Source: Protopterus annectens (lineage: Eukaryota > Chordata > Ceratodontiformes > Protopteridae). From it: DNA of 64,000 bases. The notes beneath the pieces were generated by a model. That model did not search any database. It was given only the letters and a program-made list of their open reading frames with translations, and had not been told where the DNA came from. The first letter of the stretch is position 1. Each line of letters begins with the position of its first letter. Position numbers and translations under genes: made by a program. Below, piece by piece: positions 43,174 through 54,790 of this stretch. The stretch covers positions 408,956,688-409,020,687 of the forward strand of contig NC_056738.1 of assembly GCF_019279795.1 (NCBI RefSeq), given 5' to 3'.

Positions 43174-43470
43174 TTTTCCAATTTCCTTCAGACTGGCCCT
43201 CCTGCATAGGATATAATCCTCCTGTGTGCATCTTCCTTCACTCTTGTATGTCACTCTATGCTCCTCCCTGTTCTTAAAATACGTATTAACCACAGCCATG
43301 TCCATCCTTTTTGCAAAATCCACTACTATCTGACCTTCTGTATTCCTCTCCTTAACACCATCCCTACCTATCACTTCCTCATCCTCTCTATTCCCTTCAC
43401 CAACATGCCCATTGAAATCCGCTCCAGTCAGCAGTCTCTCACCCCTGGGTACACTTTGGTAAGTGAGAAT
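43174..43470 (-). pseudogene. RTE-clade LINE, endonuclease fragment (upstream half, 5'-truncated)
   Basis: The minus strand gives 'SVPRGERLLTGADFNGHVGE' (endonuclease G-x-D-F-N box; Asp present), 'GQIVVDFAKRMDMAVVNTYF', 'EHRVTYKSEGRCTQEDYILC' (where S-x-x-S-Q-I-D-Y-x-L is usual) and 'SLKEIGK'. There it meets the DIRS right end and resumes at 37590 as ICKVVTGESV. The element starts abruptly at about 43460, so this RTE copy is 5'-truncated (~2.6 kb without the DIRS). Confidence 0.9.
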
Positions 43471-43499
43471 GATGTAGTAAAATGTAAACAAAGTAATTA

Positions 43500-45450
43500 T
43501 AGGGATAGTAGAAAAATATAGAAACCTTATATTCGAAGGAAGAAGTTGAAAGTATAGAAACAGTGTATAAAAAAGAAGTTAAAAGGGGAATGTGAAACGT
43601 TTTTCAAATAGAGCAAAATGTTAATGAGGGGAAAAAAAACCCTGGACTGAATTAAAAAATAAAATTGGAAGAGATTGTAAATGAAGGGAAGGAAGAATCA
43701 ACAGCAAGCTTGGATGGGTTGAATTTATGGGGGAGAAAATATATTTGAAAATATTGAAGGTTAGAGGAAGGGATAGAAGAAAATAAAAAAGTAGCTGCTG
43801 GGATGGTTACATTTATATGGAAGAAAGATAATAAAAATAAGAAGTGGAGGCCCATAACATTGTGAAATACCGATTATAAAATATATGAAAATGTTAGAGA
43901 GGAAGGGGTTTGTGGGGTAAAGGACAAACTGAATGAAATGTTAGTACTAAAATAAGTAATAGATGCTATTTTAAGGGAGAAAAAAAGATCTAAGATTAGT
44001 TGTTTGTGATGTAGCAAAATCATTTGACTCAGAAAGTCATGTAGCCATGTGGGACACTGTAGTGGATTATGGGGTTGGAGAAAAGTGAAAGCATTGGTGT
44101 TATGAAATGTTTTTGATGAAGGTTATAGAAAATAACGCAACGTAAGAAAAGACAGTGTGTTTTTTGTGGTGTTTTTTCTATGGATAAGGTTATGGAAAAT
44201 GGTTGGTTAGGAAAGAAATATTGAAAGGGGGCAAATGGTTACCTGAGTATGTATGTATTTGTGCTGGTAATTAATGCAATAATAACAAATTTACATTAGT
44301 GAAATGAGAGAAACAGGATGGGAAATGGAAGTGTAATAATACCTGTCTCTTTCATATGCAGATGATTTAGTTATTATAACAAAAAATATAGTAGTGGATG
44401 AGGGAAATTGTGGCAAGGATGGTAAGGGTATTAAGTAAAGCTGAACAAAGTTAAATAGATCAAACGGGTTGGTGAAATGATAATATTAATGGGATATATT
44501 TTACTAGAAATTATGTAAGCATATTGAGAAGTGGGTCTGGTAATAAAAAAATGAGAGAAGTTCTGGAAAGAAGAAATAAAGACATTTATTGGTGGAAAAC
44601 ATTTATTTTATCCTTTAGAAAAAGGTGTGTCTCTGTGTAGGGAAAGTTGGGATATTTATGCGTATGTATGTTTCATGGAAAAATGGGAAAACTTAGTTTA
44701 TCTGGGGATCCAGACTCAGTCCAGTTAGATGGCAAATTGTATGTAATGTGAAAGAAGGAGGAGCTTTCAGTTAAAAAAAAATCCACTTGTATATTTTTTA
44801 ATGGCTATACACCTTTTGGGGTATTAAAAATATATAGGAGAAGGAAAGCACAGTCATAGGGAAAATATTGTATGTGCAATATGGAAATATGGAGAAAAGA
44901 AAAGTAAAAGGGGAGAAGATGATGATATGTAAAGTTGATGAAGTTAAATATGGAAAGGGATTGTATAATTTGCTAAGGAGAAATGTTATGTAATATGTCC
45001 ATGGAAGGATCACTAGGATGTGGTTAAACAATAAAAATAGAAGGTAAAGATTATTTTTATGAGGCTGGAGATTTTTTTATGTAGATTTATTAATGGATAA
45101 GCAGCCAGCAATTAGTAGTATGAAATTTGAAGCAATGGGGGACAGAAAAATGGTTGTAACAAAGTGTTATTGTTTAGGCATTTAATAAAGAGAGATTTTT
45201 TGTTTTGAAAAATAAAATTAAGTGGGAAGGTTTTCAAAATATAACCATGGTTATAATACCGTGAAGAGGAGAAAGAAAACAATGTAGGATATTGATAGTA
45301 ATAGCATGGGTGTTGTGGAAAAGATGACATGATGAATTGCTGTATAATAACTATAAGAATCCTGGTGTGTTGGAGAAAAGGTGGGGGCATAGAATGAAAA
45401 AATATAAAGATTTACACTATTTACAATAAATTCAGTATTTTAATGTAAAT
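43500..45450 (+). pseudogene. Non-LTR reverse transcriptase remnant of uncertain clade
   Basis: The plus strand is purine-rich and strongly C-poor. Frames give 'LVVCDVAKSFDSESHVAMWD' (about 43995; first RT Asp box D-V-A-K-x-F-D-S), then 'TVVDYGVGEK', and 'LSYADDLVIITKNIVVDEG' (44349-44400; the YADD catalytic box at 44355-44366). Later C-terminal sequence is not recognisable. No endonuclease part was seen. It may be an L1-like or related LINE. Heavily degenerate. Confidence 0.6.
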
Positions 45451-45871
45451 AGAATGCAAGGGGAGTTTGTATTTGTATTATAAAACAACCCATACTCTTT
45501 TTGTTTTTGATAAGTGCCATGGGATCTTTTACAACTATCCAAGCCGCCACCACCAATTCATTTTAACATCTCATCTAAAGGATGGTACACTTGGGGTGCA
45601 GCACCTGTCTTATGCTATTTTTATTGCATAAAGGTATCAGTTTCAGCCTAAATATTTTTTTCATTTATTTGCAGATGGCTACTGTATCACATACATCTTA
45701 TATATGCTATCTAGTCACAAAGAAATATGCTGTTTGTTCACTTCACAGATATTTATAGGCATCACAGACAGTGTTGATTACTTTTAATGTACTAATGAAT
45801 AATCTGCATTTAAATATATCCTTTCAATTTTTACAAAACATAAGAGTATTGCTTTCCTTTTATTCTTGCAG
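45451..45871. other. End of intron 1; short dispersed-repeat-like block
   Basis: The stretch 45513-45605 (GTGCCATGGGATCTTTTACA, then CATTTTAACATCTCATC) resembles a dispersed repeat I remember from fish and amphibian genomes, but I cannot name it. The intron ends with a good polypyrimidine tract and acceptor (TTTTATTCTTGCAG, ending 45871). Confidence 0.35.
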
Positions 45872-46068
45872 GTGCTGTAATTCTCCCATTCCTTTTGCCC
45901 AGTACAGTATTTTATCTGATTATATCATGTGGTACGAAGGAGGCAAGTGTTTTCAACTTTCCACCACCACTTCCTGAGCTGGGTGAACTTTGGAACCCTA
46001 TAACTTTTTTACTATTCTTGTGCTGGATTGGGCTGCAAGCTGCGTTTTATGTGTGTCCTGTAGGAAAG
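45872..46068 (+). CDS. TM7SF2: Sterol C14-reductase gene (TM7SF2-type), coding exon 2
   Basis: The 197-bp exon is flanked by TTCTTGCAG and AAG|GTGAGT. It enters in phase 1 (completing Gly from exon 1) and leaves in phase 0. It encodes a first membrane span ('AVILPFLLPSTVFYLIISCG'), 'FNFPPPLPELGELWNP' and a second span ('TFLLFLCWIGLQAAFYVCPV') ending in GK. The ERG24/LBR/TM7SF2 family shares this two-helix start. The block LW-x-P-x(8)-W-x-GLQAA-x-Y fits TM7SF2 better than LBR, which has no GLQAA. No stops or frameshifts. The next exon (expected to begin V-x-E-G and contain the NGFQ/NGFY motif) was not found in the remaining 18 kb, so the gene continues beyond what I can see or the exon is outside the window. 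Confidence 0.88.
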
Positions 46069-46117
46069 GTGAGTCTAATCATTTTCACCAGGATTCACAT
46101 TTTTAATTTATATTTCA

Positions 46118-46119
<2 letters not shown>

Positions 46120-46174
<55 letters not shown>
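46120..46174. repeat. (GT)n microsatellite
   Basis: About 27 GT dinucleotides, just downstream of the exon 2 donor. The minus-strand protein across it is a CA-repeat translation. Confidence 0.95.
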
Positions 46175-46175
<1 letters not shown>

Positions 46176-46193
46176 TATATAGATATGGGTCTA

Positions 46194-46892
46194 CTTGACA
46201 TTACCGAAATACCAGAAGACTGACTTTCAAAATACCGAGACCAGAATCGCAAAAGTACAGAATTCCGAATCTTCATAATGCCGAGTGTGAGAAAACTGAA
46301 AACTCTGATGTATGGATTGCCAGCAAGAGTGCAAGAAGTATTACGTAAGGCTTTGGAAATATAGGTATGTCTCTTTAAAGTTCTGTGATTTAAAAGAATA
46401 TGGCGAATGTTTTGTAATTGGCAATTGTGGCAGTGTGTACGGAACAATCCAGTAACCAAAAGGTATTTCACCTTTTCCCCACTGTAGTGCAATCTCAGAG
46501 TTGGTATATTTAGTTGGGGGGAGTGCAGCCCCCCACGTTGTTAGCTTTTGGATGTTTCAGTTTAGAAAATAAAGGTTCGGAGATAGTTGTAGATATTGTG
46601 TGAGGTTTAGAAGCTGTGTTGATAATTAGGATTTATTTGTTAATGCATTAATAGTTGTTTACATTAGGGTTCATGTTGTGATTTGGAGAGTGTGTTGTTT
46701 AGTAGTGAACGGCATTGTACAGTTTTGCTGTTTTGTTTTAGTTCTCTTGTGGTGTAGGGAATAACATGTAACTTTGTAACTTTTGAGTCATTATTTTGAA
46801 AGTCAGCATTTTTAGGTGTCGGTATTGTGTAGTTTTAGATTTGTGGTCTCAGTATTTTGAAAGTCAGTGGTTTGGTGTTTTGGTAATGTGAA

Positions 46893-46893
<1 letters not shown>
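46194..46893. mobile_element. 700-bp MITE with terminal inverted repeats and TA target duplication
   Basis: The left end CTTGACATTACCGAAATACC, then GACTGACTTTCAAAATACCG, and the right end (reverse complement: CTTCACATTACCAAAACACC, then CACTGACTTTCAAAATACTG) form ~60-bp imperfect inverted repeats. Both ends are flanked by TA, as for Tc1/mariner-type integration. No transposase coding was seen, so the copy is non-autonomous. Partial relatives are at 31015-31140 and 56345-56585. Confidence 0.85.
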
Positions 46894-46929
<36 letters not shown>

Positions 46930-46937
46930 GTGTACAC

Positions 46938-46978
<41 letters not shown>
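46894..46978. repeat. (TA)n followed by (CA)n microsatellite
   Basis: (TA)n at 46894-46927 and (CA)n at 46933-46978, starting exactly at the TA next to the MITE end. The array may have expanded from the target duplication. Confidence 0.95.
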
Positions 46979-46980
<2 letters not shown>

Positions 46981-49239
46981 GTGTGGGGGGGTCTCTGAGG
47001 GTCTCTGTGCGTCTGTATGCGTATTGTCTGTGTGTAACACAGTGAGATCTTCAGTAGTAGTTTTGATTTATTCTGTTGACTTTTCCCATCTACGTTTCAG
47101 AAGGAAATTTTAATTGCCAGTAAGTTAATCTTTTGATAAGGATGTAATGGTCATAGTATTGAACTGTTGACTAAGGCTTCAGTTTTTTTTTTTTTGCATT
47201 CTTACCTTTTGAACAAGAAACAACAATGGTGATCAGGTGGAGAATCATTTTTACATTGTACATTTGTGTATAACTTTCATAAAAATTGCCTTTTGGAGGA
47301 GTGGGAAGAGAACATATAGGTGAAAAGCGGCAGCAAGTATAACTGAACAGTAATTTTAAAATAACTGTGGTGTAACTTTCCTTTAAGTTGTACAAGCATA
47401 CAAATGTCAGTTGAGGTTATACACATGTATTATATTTTCATTCTTTGTTAATTTCAGGCACAGGTGAAAAACAAGAAAATGGGTAAAAAGCACATGAGTG
47501 TCGCAGCAGTGATTTTGAGTAAACCTAATGAAATGTGCATGTATCTGGTTTGCTCCATCAGCCTGGAAAATATGGGATGGAGACCAGTAAAATAACATTA
47601 TTTTAAACTTGATAGTGTTAACCCGACACTGATACATGATTGTGCTGGTGTCCTTTATAAGGCATTAATGGTAGATTATACCAACGTGTTGGCAAATGTT
47701 TGTCTTCTTGCACCAGTCACTTCTACCTTGAATGTTCATACAAGAAAGAGGAAAGGATGACTACCTAAAGCATTCTTCTGACAATGTAACCTGGAAATGG
47801 GCTGCTGCATCGCCTTAGCCATCATCTTTGCAGTTAAAAGCCAAATATTGCAGGTAAATGGACCCAACTTCCTAAAATTGAAGGGCTATTGATTCATTAG
47901 AGCTGCATCTCTCTGCTCTAATTTGTTGTGTTTTGTTTACCAAACCTTACTGATTGAGTGTTTTCAATATTCAGAAAACAACTTCACACATTTACATTCA
48001 CTAACACTTTTGCCTAATTTCTTGAACATTTGTTTAATAATCTTCTGTATTTCCTAGGAAAGACCACTTTTGTCATTCTGACCACCTTATTGTATTGGGA
48101 GAAATATAGACAGGGAGTGGAGAGGAGGCCAACCAGAAGCAACAGAGAGAAGGGAAAGGAGACAAACCTTTAAATCCAGAGCAACAGAAAATCTAAGCTT
48201 TTGGCTTTCTTCATCTGTCATAGAAGACCTTTTTCAAAGCTGAAGAGTTTTGTATGGGTACAGACCAGCCTGGAAATTGAATCCCTGTTAGAGAGCAAGG
48301 TCTGAATAAATGTTTCTACAAGTGCCTGAGACCAAATCCATAGAAGGAGAAATAAGATCACTCTGAGATCTTAAGCTGCACTGAGTCTCTGAACAAAATC
48401 CTGGAATCGAGTACACTTGTAGGAAGAAGATAAATAGGGAAACAATCAAAAGGGAGCTCCCTTTAGAGGAAAGCTGCATATCACCAAGCAGCCCTTTCTA
48501 GCCAGTCAGAGCTTCCAGGGGCTATTACTATCATGGGCTGTGAGGCAAACCAGATTACATGTAGTGCTTTATTTCCCCCTTCTGAGTCATTCTTTAGCTG
48601 CACTAATCATCTCTATGCTTTCCCATACATTTATGGAGCTTTCTTCTACTTGTAAATGCTTTAAATAACTGTGCATATGTGAGCTGTACTGAATTAAAAC
48701 AAATTAAAAGTAGGGGAAGAAGGCAAAACTATTTAAATAGGTTCATGGGCTTAATTGCCAAATTTACGGCATACTAACCTTCAGGAAATTTGATGGTGAA
48801 ATCCCATGTTGGTATTTTCACCAATATGAAATTAAGACTAGCTTCAAAGGACATTAATGACCGACTTCTGATTGTAAGGGGAAAGCTTATATCATAGACT
48901 TAGAGGACATTTTAAATGCATGGTCATATTTTTATTCCTGTTACTGATGCTTAGTATTAGGTGCTTTGAACTTCAGTATGGAACATTCTTCGTGATTTAA
49001 AAAATATGATAAATAGTTACAAAATACCATCCCAGGACAAGCATGTTCTCTGTGTGGTATGTTTAGGATTCCTACATTTACAGACTGACTATATTATTTG
49101 TAAGGGCTAAAAGAAATTAGAGAAAAGAAAACACAAACTAGACTTTAAGGAATTGTAAGCCCTCTCCCTCTCAGCCTTCAAAGCAGTCTCAGAGCTCCAA
49201 AATACTATCTCTAAGTATGTAGGACTTGGTACAAAACAA
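46979..49239. other. Intron-like; no exon recognised
   Basis: I checked for the next sterol reductase exon and saw none. The stretch 48060-49240 is AG-rich and could be the 5' UTR of the L1 element that follows (inference). Confidence 0.4.
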
Positions 49240-50130
49240 ATTTGGATAAGTCTCATTCTTCTAGAGATTCTTACCCTGTTAGGAAGTCCATACAGGTGGA
49301 TGGTGAATCTTCATGTAGTACTTCTCTGGTCCCTAAACTCCTAGTTCTGGACAGAGACAAACCTAAGCTATCTATGCAGGATACTTTGTCTTCTCTCTTG
49401 GAGGTAAAGTTAGGTAGGTTTACTTCTCATAGGCCTTCCAATGTCAAGTCATTTTGGTCCATGAGATCTGTTTCTTCTCGCTGTAATCTCTCTCTGACTG
49501 TTGTTTTAAAAGTATGGAAAGATAATGGAGGCTGTCTGAAATGGGCTCATCTGTGCCTGTAACTCAGACTCTCTTTTCCTGATACGTGAGTATTTTATGT
49601 CTTTTACCTTGTCTTCCTTATTGGCCCCAGCCTTAGTACCAATTTTGACAGGATTAGAGCCCACCCAGCTGGTGTCACATTTGATTTTAGGTTAGCCAAC
49701 AGTAGTCAACTTGAAGGAACAGACCTTATTAATTTTATGAAGGCAGAAATAAGTAACTGGACTGGTATTCCACAGTAGGATTTGTTCATTGAATGGGCAC
49801 ATTGGGTGTATGTTCCAAACCTGGCCATGAGAAAGCAGCCAAGACCTGTATAAGTAAAAATGCAATCATACCAGCAGAAAGAGTTGATCTTTACAAAACC
49901 ATGACAGAAATGGAAAAGTATTAAAAACTGCAGGTAGCAAAGGGGTTGTGGAAAATGATTAATCTCTGTACACTAGGTAGAAGAGAAGCAAATTTATCCC
50001 AGCAATCTAATCAAGAGGCAGTTGTGAGATTAACTCTGCTGTATCCAGCTGTCATCAGAATATCTTTCCTGGAAGATCAGAGGCATTTCTAATGCAGAAC
50101 AGGCTAAGGAGGAAATAAAAAAACGTTTAT
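49240..50130 (+). pseudogene. L1-clade LINE ORF1 remnant (RRM and C-terminal RNA-binding domain)
   Basis: The frame 49242-49562 starts with ATG but is not diagnostic. From about 49690, 'LEGTDLINFMKAEISNWTGI' is followed by 'FIEWAHWVYVP' and 'RKQPRPV' with 'VKMQSYQQKE' (the L1 ORF1p pattern E-x-A-H-R-x-G/P...R-P-R-P-[IV]-[IV]...Y-x-x-K-E). Then come 'LTLLYPAVIRISFLED' and 'RHF' (the C-terminal domain pattern LLYPAKLR-x-x). The protein is the RNA-binding trimer component of L1. Stops and frame changes interrupt it. Lies ~1.4 kb upstream of ORF2 in the same orientation. Confidence 0.72.
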
Positions 50131-51488
50131 GCAACCAAAAGTGAGCAAGCAAAGAGAAGGGCTCTGTTTCTAATTCTTCTGACAGTAAAGCTCATAGAGA
50201 GACTTTGCCAATGAAACCTTATCTGATGTTCCAAGCGAAAATGCTTAAGGGACAGAAAAAATGCAGAGGAGTTGTCTAGAAGAGTCTGGAGTACCTTAAA
50301 CTTGAACCAGAGTCTGGTGTGAGGAGATGTAGTAAGACCAGCAACACTAACATTACTGAATTAATGGGAGACTGTAAAGCATCAATCACTTTTGTGAAAT
50401 ATGGTTTTGCAAGAAAATGCTGGTGTAAAAAATGGACCTTTGGTGACTTGTGGGTGGTCTGTAAAGTATATACCACACTGCCATTAATGTTTAGAAGGAC
50501 ACTAAAAGGAAAAAAGGTAACTGTAAGTAAAAACAATGTTTGTCATTAGTATTTGTATAAAACATTTTGATATAAATTGCATGTTATACATTGTAAAGCA
50601 GTTTTGTGTATTGTGTAGTTAGTGGTATTTAAATGCAGGGGAGTATCTTCATTGACTGCTGTATGCCTTAAAGATATTAAAGTAAGCAAGTACTTTTAGT
50701 TGGAAAAAACCTAGGCTTTACAATATAATGAGAAGAAAGGCTGGACAAAAGCAAGTTTAATGTTAATATGCTGTAATCTTGGGTTGCTGAGGCAAGGTGT
50801 AAAACTGTATTGATTATATTATTTGTAGAATTAAATTTTCCTTTTTTATAAGCAAGTAGGCTAGAAAAATAAGACAAAGTAATGAAAGCTATGAAAAATG
50901 CCACGTTTCTTAAATATGCAAAGATTAGCTTGTTTTTTTTTTTTTTCATTAGTAAAAGTACATTGGGAGTCAAGAGTCAAGACGTCTGTAGCTGAAGGCA
51001 GCTGTACGTTCTGTTCTGACTGAAAATTTTAAAAAATCCTTGCTGACTACTTTTGCGTGGAAATGAGCTATGTGCAGGTGCAAGCAATTCATCTTGAGAG
51101 TTTTGAGCAGTCTTTACTGAGGGAAATGCAAAATTTTAAAGGTACAATGGCAAGCAGTTCAATGAAAAATAGATTTATTGATTAGGGGCAGTTGTTCCTA
51201 TGTGGATGATTAAACTTAATATTTTGAAGATGTACGTAGCTTTGTGTGTTTGTTCTAAGTTAATACTTGCTGGGGATGTTTTGAAATTTTGTTTAGTTTT
51301 TTTTTTGTCTTAGGGCTTTCTTTAAAACAAAAAGACTTGAACAATGTGACATAGCTTCAAAAGGAGATGAGAAGAAACAACTGCATAAATAGCCTAGCAA
51401 ACTGTAGTGTGTGCTTATAATGCAAAAGTTGGAAATACACATTCATAAAATTGACATGTATAAGTGGTGGGGACAGCTTTTTATCATA
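50131..51488. other. Degenerate L1 inter-ORF or inserted sequence
   Basis: No recognisable domain. Frames such as 50319-50549 are not family-like. Poly-T and poly-A runs lie at 50932-50947 and 51297-51307. The distance between ORF1 and ORF2 is longer than usual for L1, so another old insertion may lie here. Confidence 0.35.
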
Positions 51489-54400
51489 ATGGCTACTCTA
51501 CGCATATTATCTTGGAACATAAATGGCTTTACGGGTATAGACAAAAAGAAGCAAGTACATTAAGAAATTCAGAGTGCAAATCACAATGCTGCAGGAGTTT
51601 CATTTGGAAAAAAAATGAGCATGTGAATTTGACAAGGAAAGGATTTCAGGATGGATGGATTCACCAGAATACCAAGGACAAAGGAAAAGGGGAGTGATCG
51701 TACTAGTTGCCAGGGGGACTCCAATAGTAATAGAAGAGGGGGGAAAAGCTAATAATGGTAGATTTGTGATAGTAAGGGGCTGCATGCAAGTGAGGAGGAT
51801 CATGCTGGCATGTCTTTATATTCCACCAAAACCTGCTACTATGGAGTTTTAAAAAATTGGGAGAAGTAATCATCTTTCAGCAGGGAATATTACTTGTAGT
51901 TGAGACTGGAACCTGATTTGCAATCAGAAGGATATATCCGGGGATCTAGAAGGGAAAACAGAACAGAAGAGTGTAGATTTCTGAAGAAATTATGAAAATA
52001 TTTGGTATGGAAGATGTTAATTCAGCAGTAGGAGTTCGGAGAGAATTTGCTTATTATTCCCCAAGGTACAATAGCTGGAATAGACTAGATAGACATTATA
52101 TTTCACAGGAACATGTGCATTTAATTGAAAGCTTCGTGATACATCCAATAACTATTTCATAATGTATGCTGATTAAAAATGCAGGGTAATGAAGTAAGAA
52201 TGAGGCACTGACACTTTCCCACCTGTCTTAAAAAGGAAGGAATTTAAGGAATGGATAGTGAAAATTTGTGTTAGGGAAGGTATAAATTTCACTGAATGGG
52301 GTAGCTAGTGAGTGGGATAAAATGAAAACAGAGTTTTAAAACAGAGTAGAAATAAGAGAGAGAGAGAGAGAGAGAAATGGTTAAAATGTAATAGGAGTTA
52401 TTTAGAGAGACTGACAATTGCTCAAGTATTGCAAACTAAGGAGAATCTCACAGAACAAGAAGAGATACAGATGTGTAGTGCTAAAGAGAAAATAAGGGAA
52501 TATCTGGATAACGTGTATAAGTTTAGAAAGATTGCTGTTAAGCAACTATTTCTGATATCTCCATTGTGCAAATTTTTTTAGCACAATTTAGGCAGCAGAA
52601 AGTAAAAAGGGTTGTCGCCAAACCTGGGGAGCTTATAACAGGAAAAATAGCTGGCTATTTTAGAAATTTTATGAATATTTGTGTAAAGCAGAGAGATATG
52701 AAAATAAAGAAAGAGCATAATTAGGAGGAGATGAAAAACTGTAGTGTATAGTCAATCTTCAGGAAAGTTTCCGGGAACAGATGGCATTCCTGTGGAGGTT
52801 TGGAAGTTAGGATGATAGAAAATGAAAGATATGGAAGATTTTATTTATCATTGTTATAAAAGGAGGGGAAGCACCAACAACTTGAAAGAAAGCTGTGGTG
52901 GCTATATTACCTAAAAACAAAAAGACCCATCAAATCCAGCTTCATACAGACCCATTTCAATTTTAAACCATGGTTATAAAGTGTTTATTTCTACAGTAGT
53001 TAAAAGAACGGTAAAAGTGTTGCCAAAATTGATAGATGTGGATCAAAAGTGGTTTTCTGTAAGGGACTCAAATATTTGACATTAATAGAACAATAATGAT
53101 CCAGAGAAGCAGAATGTAAGAAAATACTGCTGCTGGTAGTGGGTCTTTATGCAGAGAAAGCATTCAGTAGAGCAGGCTGGGATTTAATGTGCAGGGCAAT
53201 GGAAGCATTTGCAGTCCCTAATTATAATAATAAGGTTAATTAGGATATGTGAAGTATTGAAGGCAAGAATTAAAGTGACATGGTTCCTCCCTGATAAGCT
53301 GTTTTGAACAGAGTAATCCTGCAGGGGTGCCCTTTTTCCCCCCTTTATTTTTAGCCTTTGGCAAAGAAAATTAGGGACTCAAAAATGTAAGGATATAATT
53401 GATATGGTAATCAGGAAAAGTTGGATGTACTTGCTGATATCATTTTGTGCCTGATAAATCCCGGAAAAGAACATCTCTGTGTTGTGGAATGTTTTGAGAC
53501 AGTTTCAAGTCTTTTTGGGATATAAAACTAATGAAAAATAAAAGCTATAGACGCAAATTATGTAGTCTTACATGAATTGGTTCAGCAATACCCATATTTA
53601 TGGGTACGCAATAAGATGAAGTATTTAGGAGTCTGGATTAAAATGACTTGTGTTATGGCAGCTAAGGATATGTGGGAAGACACTAAACAAACAGTAGTGC
53701 AAAACCTAAGAATCTGGAAGCTCTTATTTATGGATATGGATAGTAAGATACAAGCAGTTAAAAAGGTTTTTAGTCCCTTCAGTTTTATATATGTCAGACA
53801 TGTTTTTATCAACCAGAGAAGTTGCAGATCGGAATTAGTATAGTTAAAGGAATTTATCTGGGAGGGGAAGAGGGCAAAAGTTGAGTGGGATAAGTTGATT
53901 CTTCCACTAGAATAAAGTGGTTTAGGATTACCTGATTTTTAGGAGTTACACAGTTAAGGCTTGTATACATAACACAAGCAGAAGGATATAATTCAAAATA
54001 GAAAGAGATGATGATGAAGCGGGGGGAACTTCAAGAAACAGAGGGTGGGATTTTGGATGCAGATCCTAAAGGAGGGGAAAACAACTGTACAAAATATTAT
54101 CTTCCTAAAGTAGCAGAAATTATTCTAAGAACTAAGCCTACACAAGAATGTAGAAAGGAGATTTGGCCAGTAGAGTTGACTGCAAGTAGAGTTACAGGAA
54201 ATGGGCAAGAGGGGGATGGAATTTACTGGAGAAAACTGGCAAAGGAGCCAAGGAAATGGGAGCAAATAACTAGAGAGGGAAACTATCAGATAAGGCCAAG
54301 AAGACATTTGGACTGCAGGCTAGACTGACTTTTTTTTTCAGGAGATGATCTCAGAGTATAGGCAAAGAGAAAGGGGTAGGGAATTCGTAAGTTTGAATCT

Positions 54401-54790
54401 AGAACTGAAGCTGCTGTTAGAGATAATTAGTAGTGCATATAAAATATTGCACAGTAACTATAAGAATCAATCGGAGGAGGTTAGAAAAGATTGGAAAGAA
54501 AGATTAGAAAAAACATTGCAAGAGACCAATGGGAGAACATATGTATGGCTTTGAAGTATGCAACAAAATCCAGAAGGTTTAAGATCTCTGGAAGTATTTG
54601 CATAGGTATTTTATTCCCCAAGCAGACTTCTAAAGAGTTTTTTCCTCAGGTAGATAATACATTTCTGAAGTGTGACTTGGGGGAGGTAACTGGGAACATA
54701 TGTTTTGGGAGTGTAATGAGTTGACAGATTTTAAAATATTGGGTGAACAAATGGTTGTAACTAAGGAAATGATTATTCTGAGCTAAGAAC
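51489..54790 (+). pseudogene. L1-clade LINE ORF2 (endonuclease, RT, C-terminal region), highly degenerate
   Basis: Starts at ATG 51489 with 'MATLRILSWNINGF' (L1 endonuclease N-I-x-G box), then 'VNLTRKGFQDGWI', 'LACLYIPPKPATMEF' (about 51810) and 'YSPRYNSWNRLDRHYIS' (the S-R-I-D-Y/F box, about 52055). RT blocks are 'GTDGIPVEVWKLG' (about 52775), 'DPSNPASYRPISILNHGYK' (about 52930), 'ILQGCPFFPLYF' (about 53315) and 'MKYLGVWIKMTC' (about 53620). The L1 tail is 'FIWEGKRAKVEWDKLILPLE' with 'SGLGLPDF' (53850-53935), then 'NTFLKCDLGEVTGNICF' (about 54655, the W-x-C-x(n)-G-x-x-x-H-x-x-W zone with Cys partly kept). No clean YADD box remains. Dozens of stops. The plus strand is purine-rich. Confidence 0.8.
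52355..52375. repeat. (AG)n microsatellite
   Basis: About ten GA dinucleotides within the L1 ORF2 remnant. Confidence 0.95.

Noticed and set aside
43069-43491. 140-codon minus-strand frame that looks like an endonuclease with an extra C-terminus
   Set aside because: The last ~35 residues are DIRS terminal-repeat sequence. The frame is a chance fusion across the insertion boundary, so only 43174-43470 was kept as RTE.
46115-46492. 125-codon minus-strand frame ending in a His-Thr run
   Set aside because: Its C-terminus is the CA strand of the microsatellite and its N-terminus is MITE sequence.
47440-47600. Acceptor-like TTAATTTCAG with a following open frame, considered as sterol reductase exon 3
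   Set aside because: The encoded sequence has no NGFQ/NGFY motif or membrane-span character expected of the next exon.
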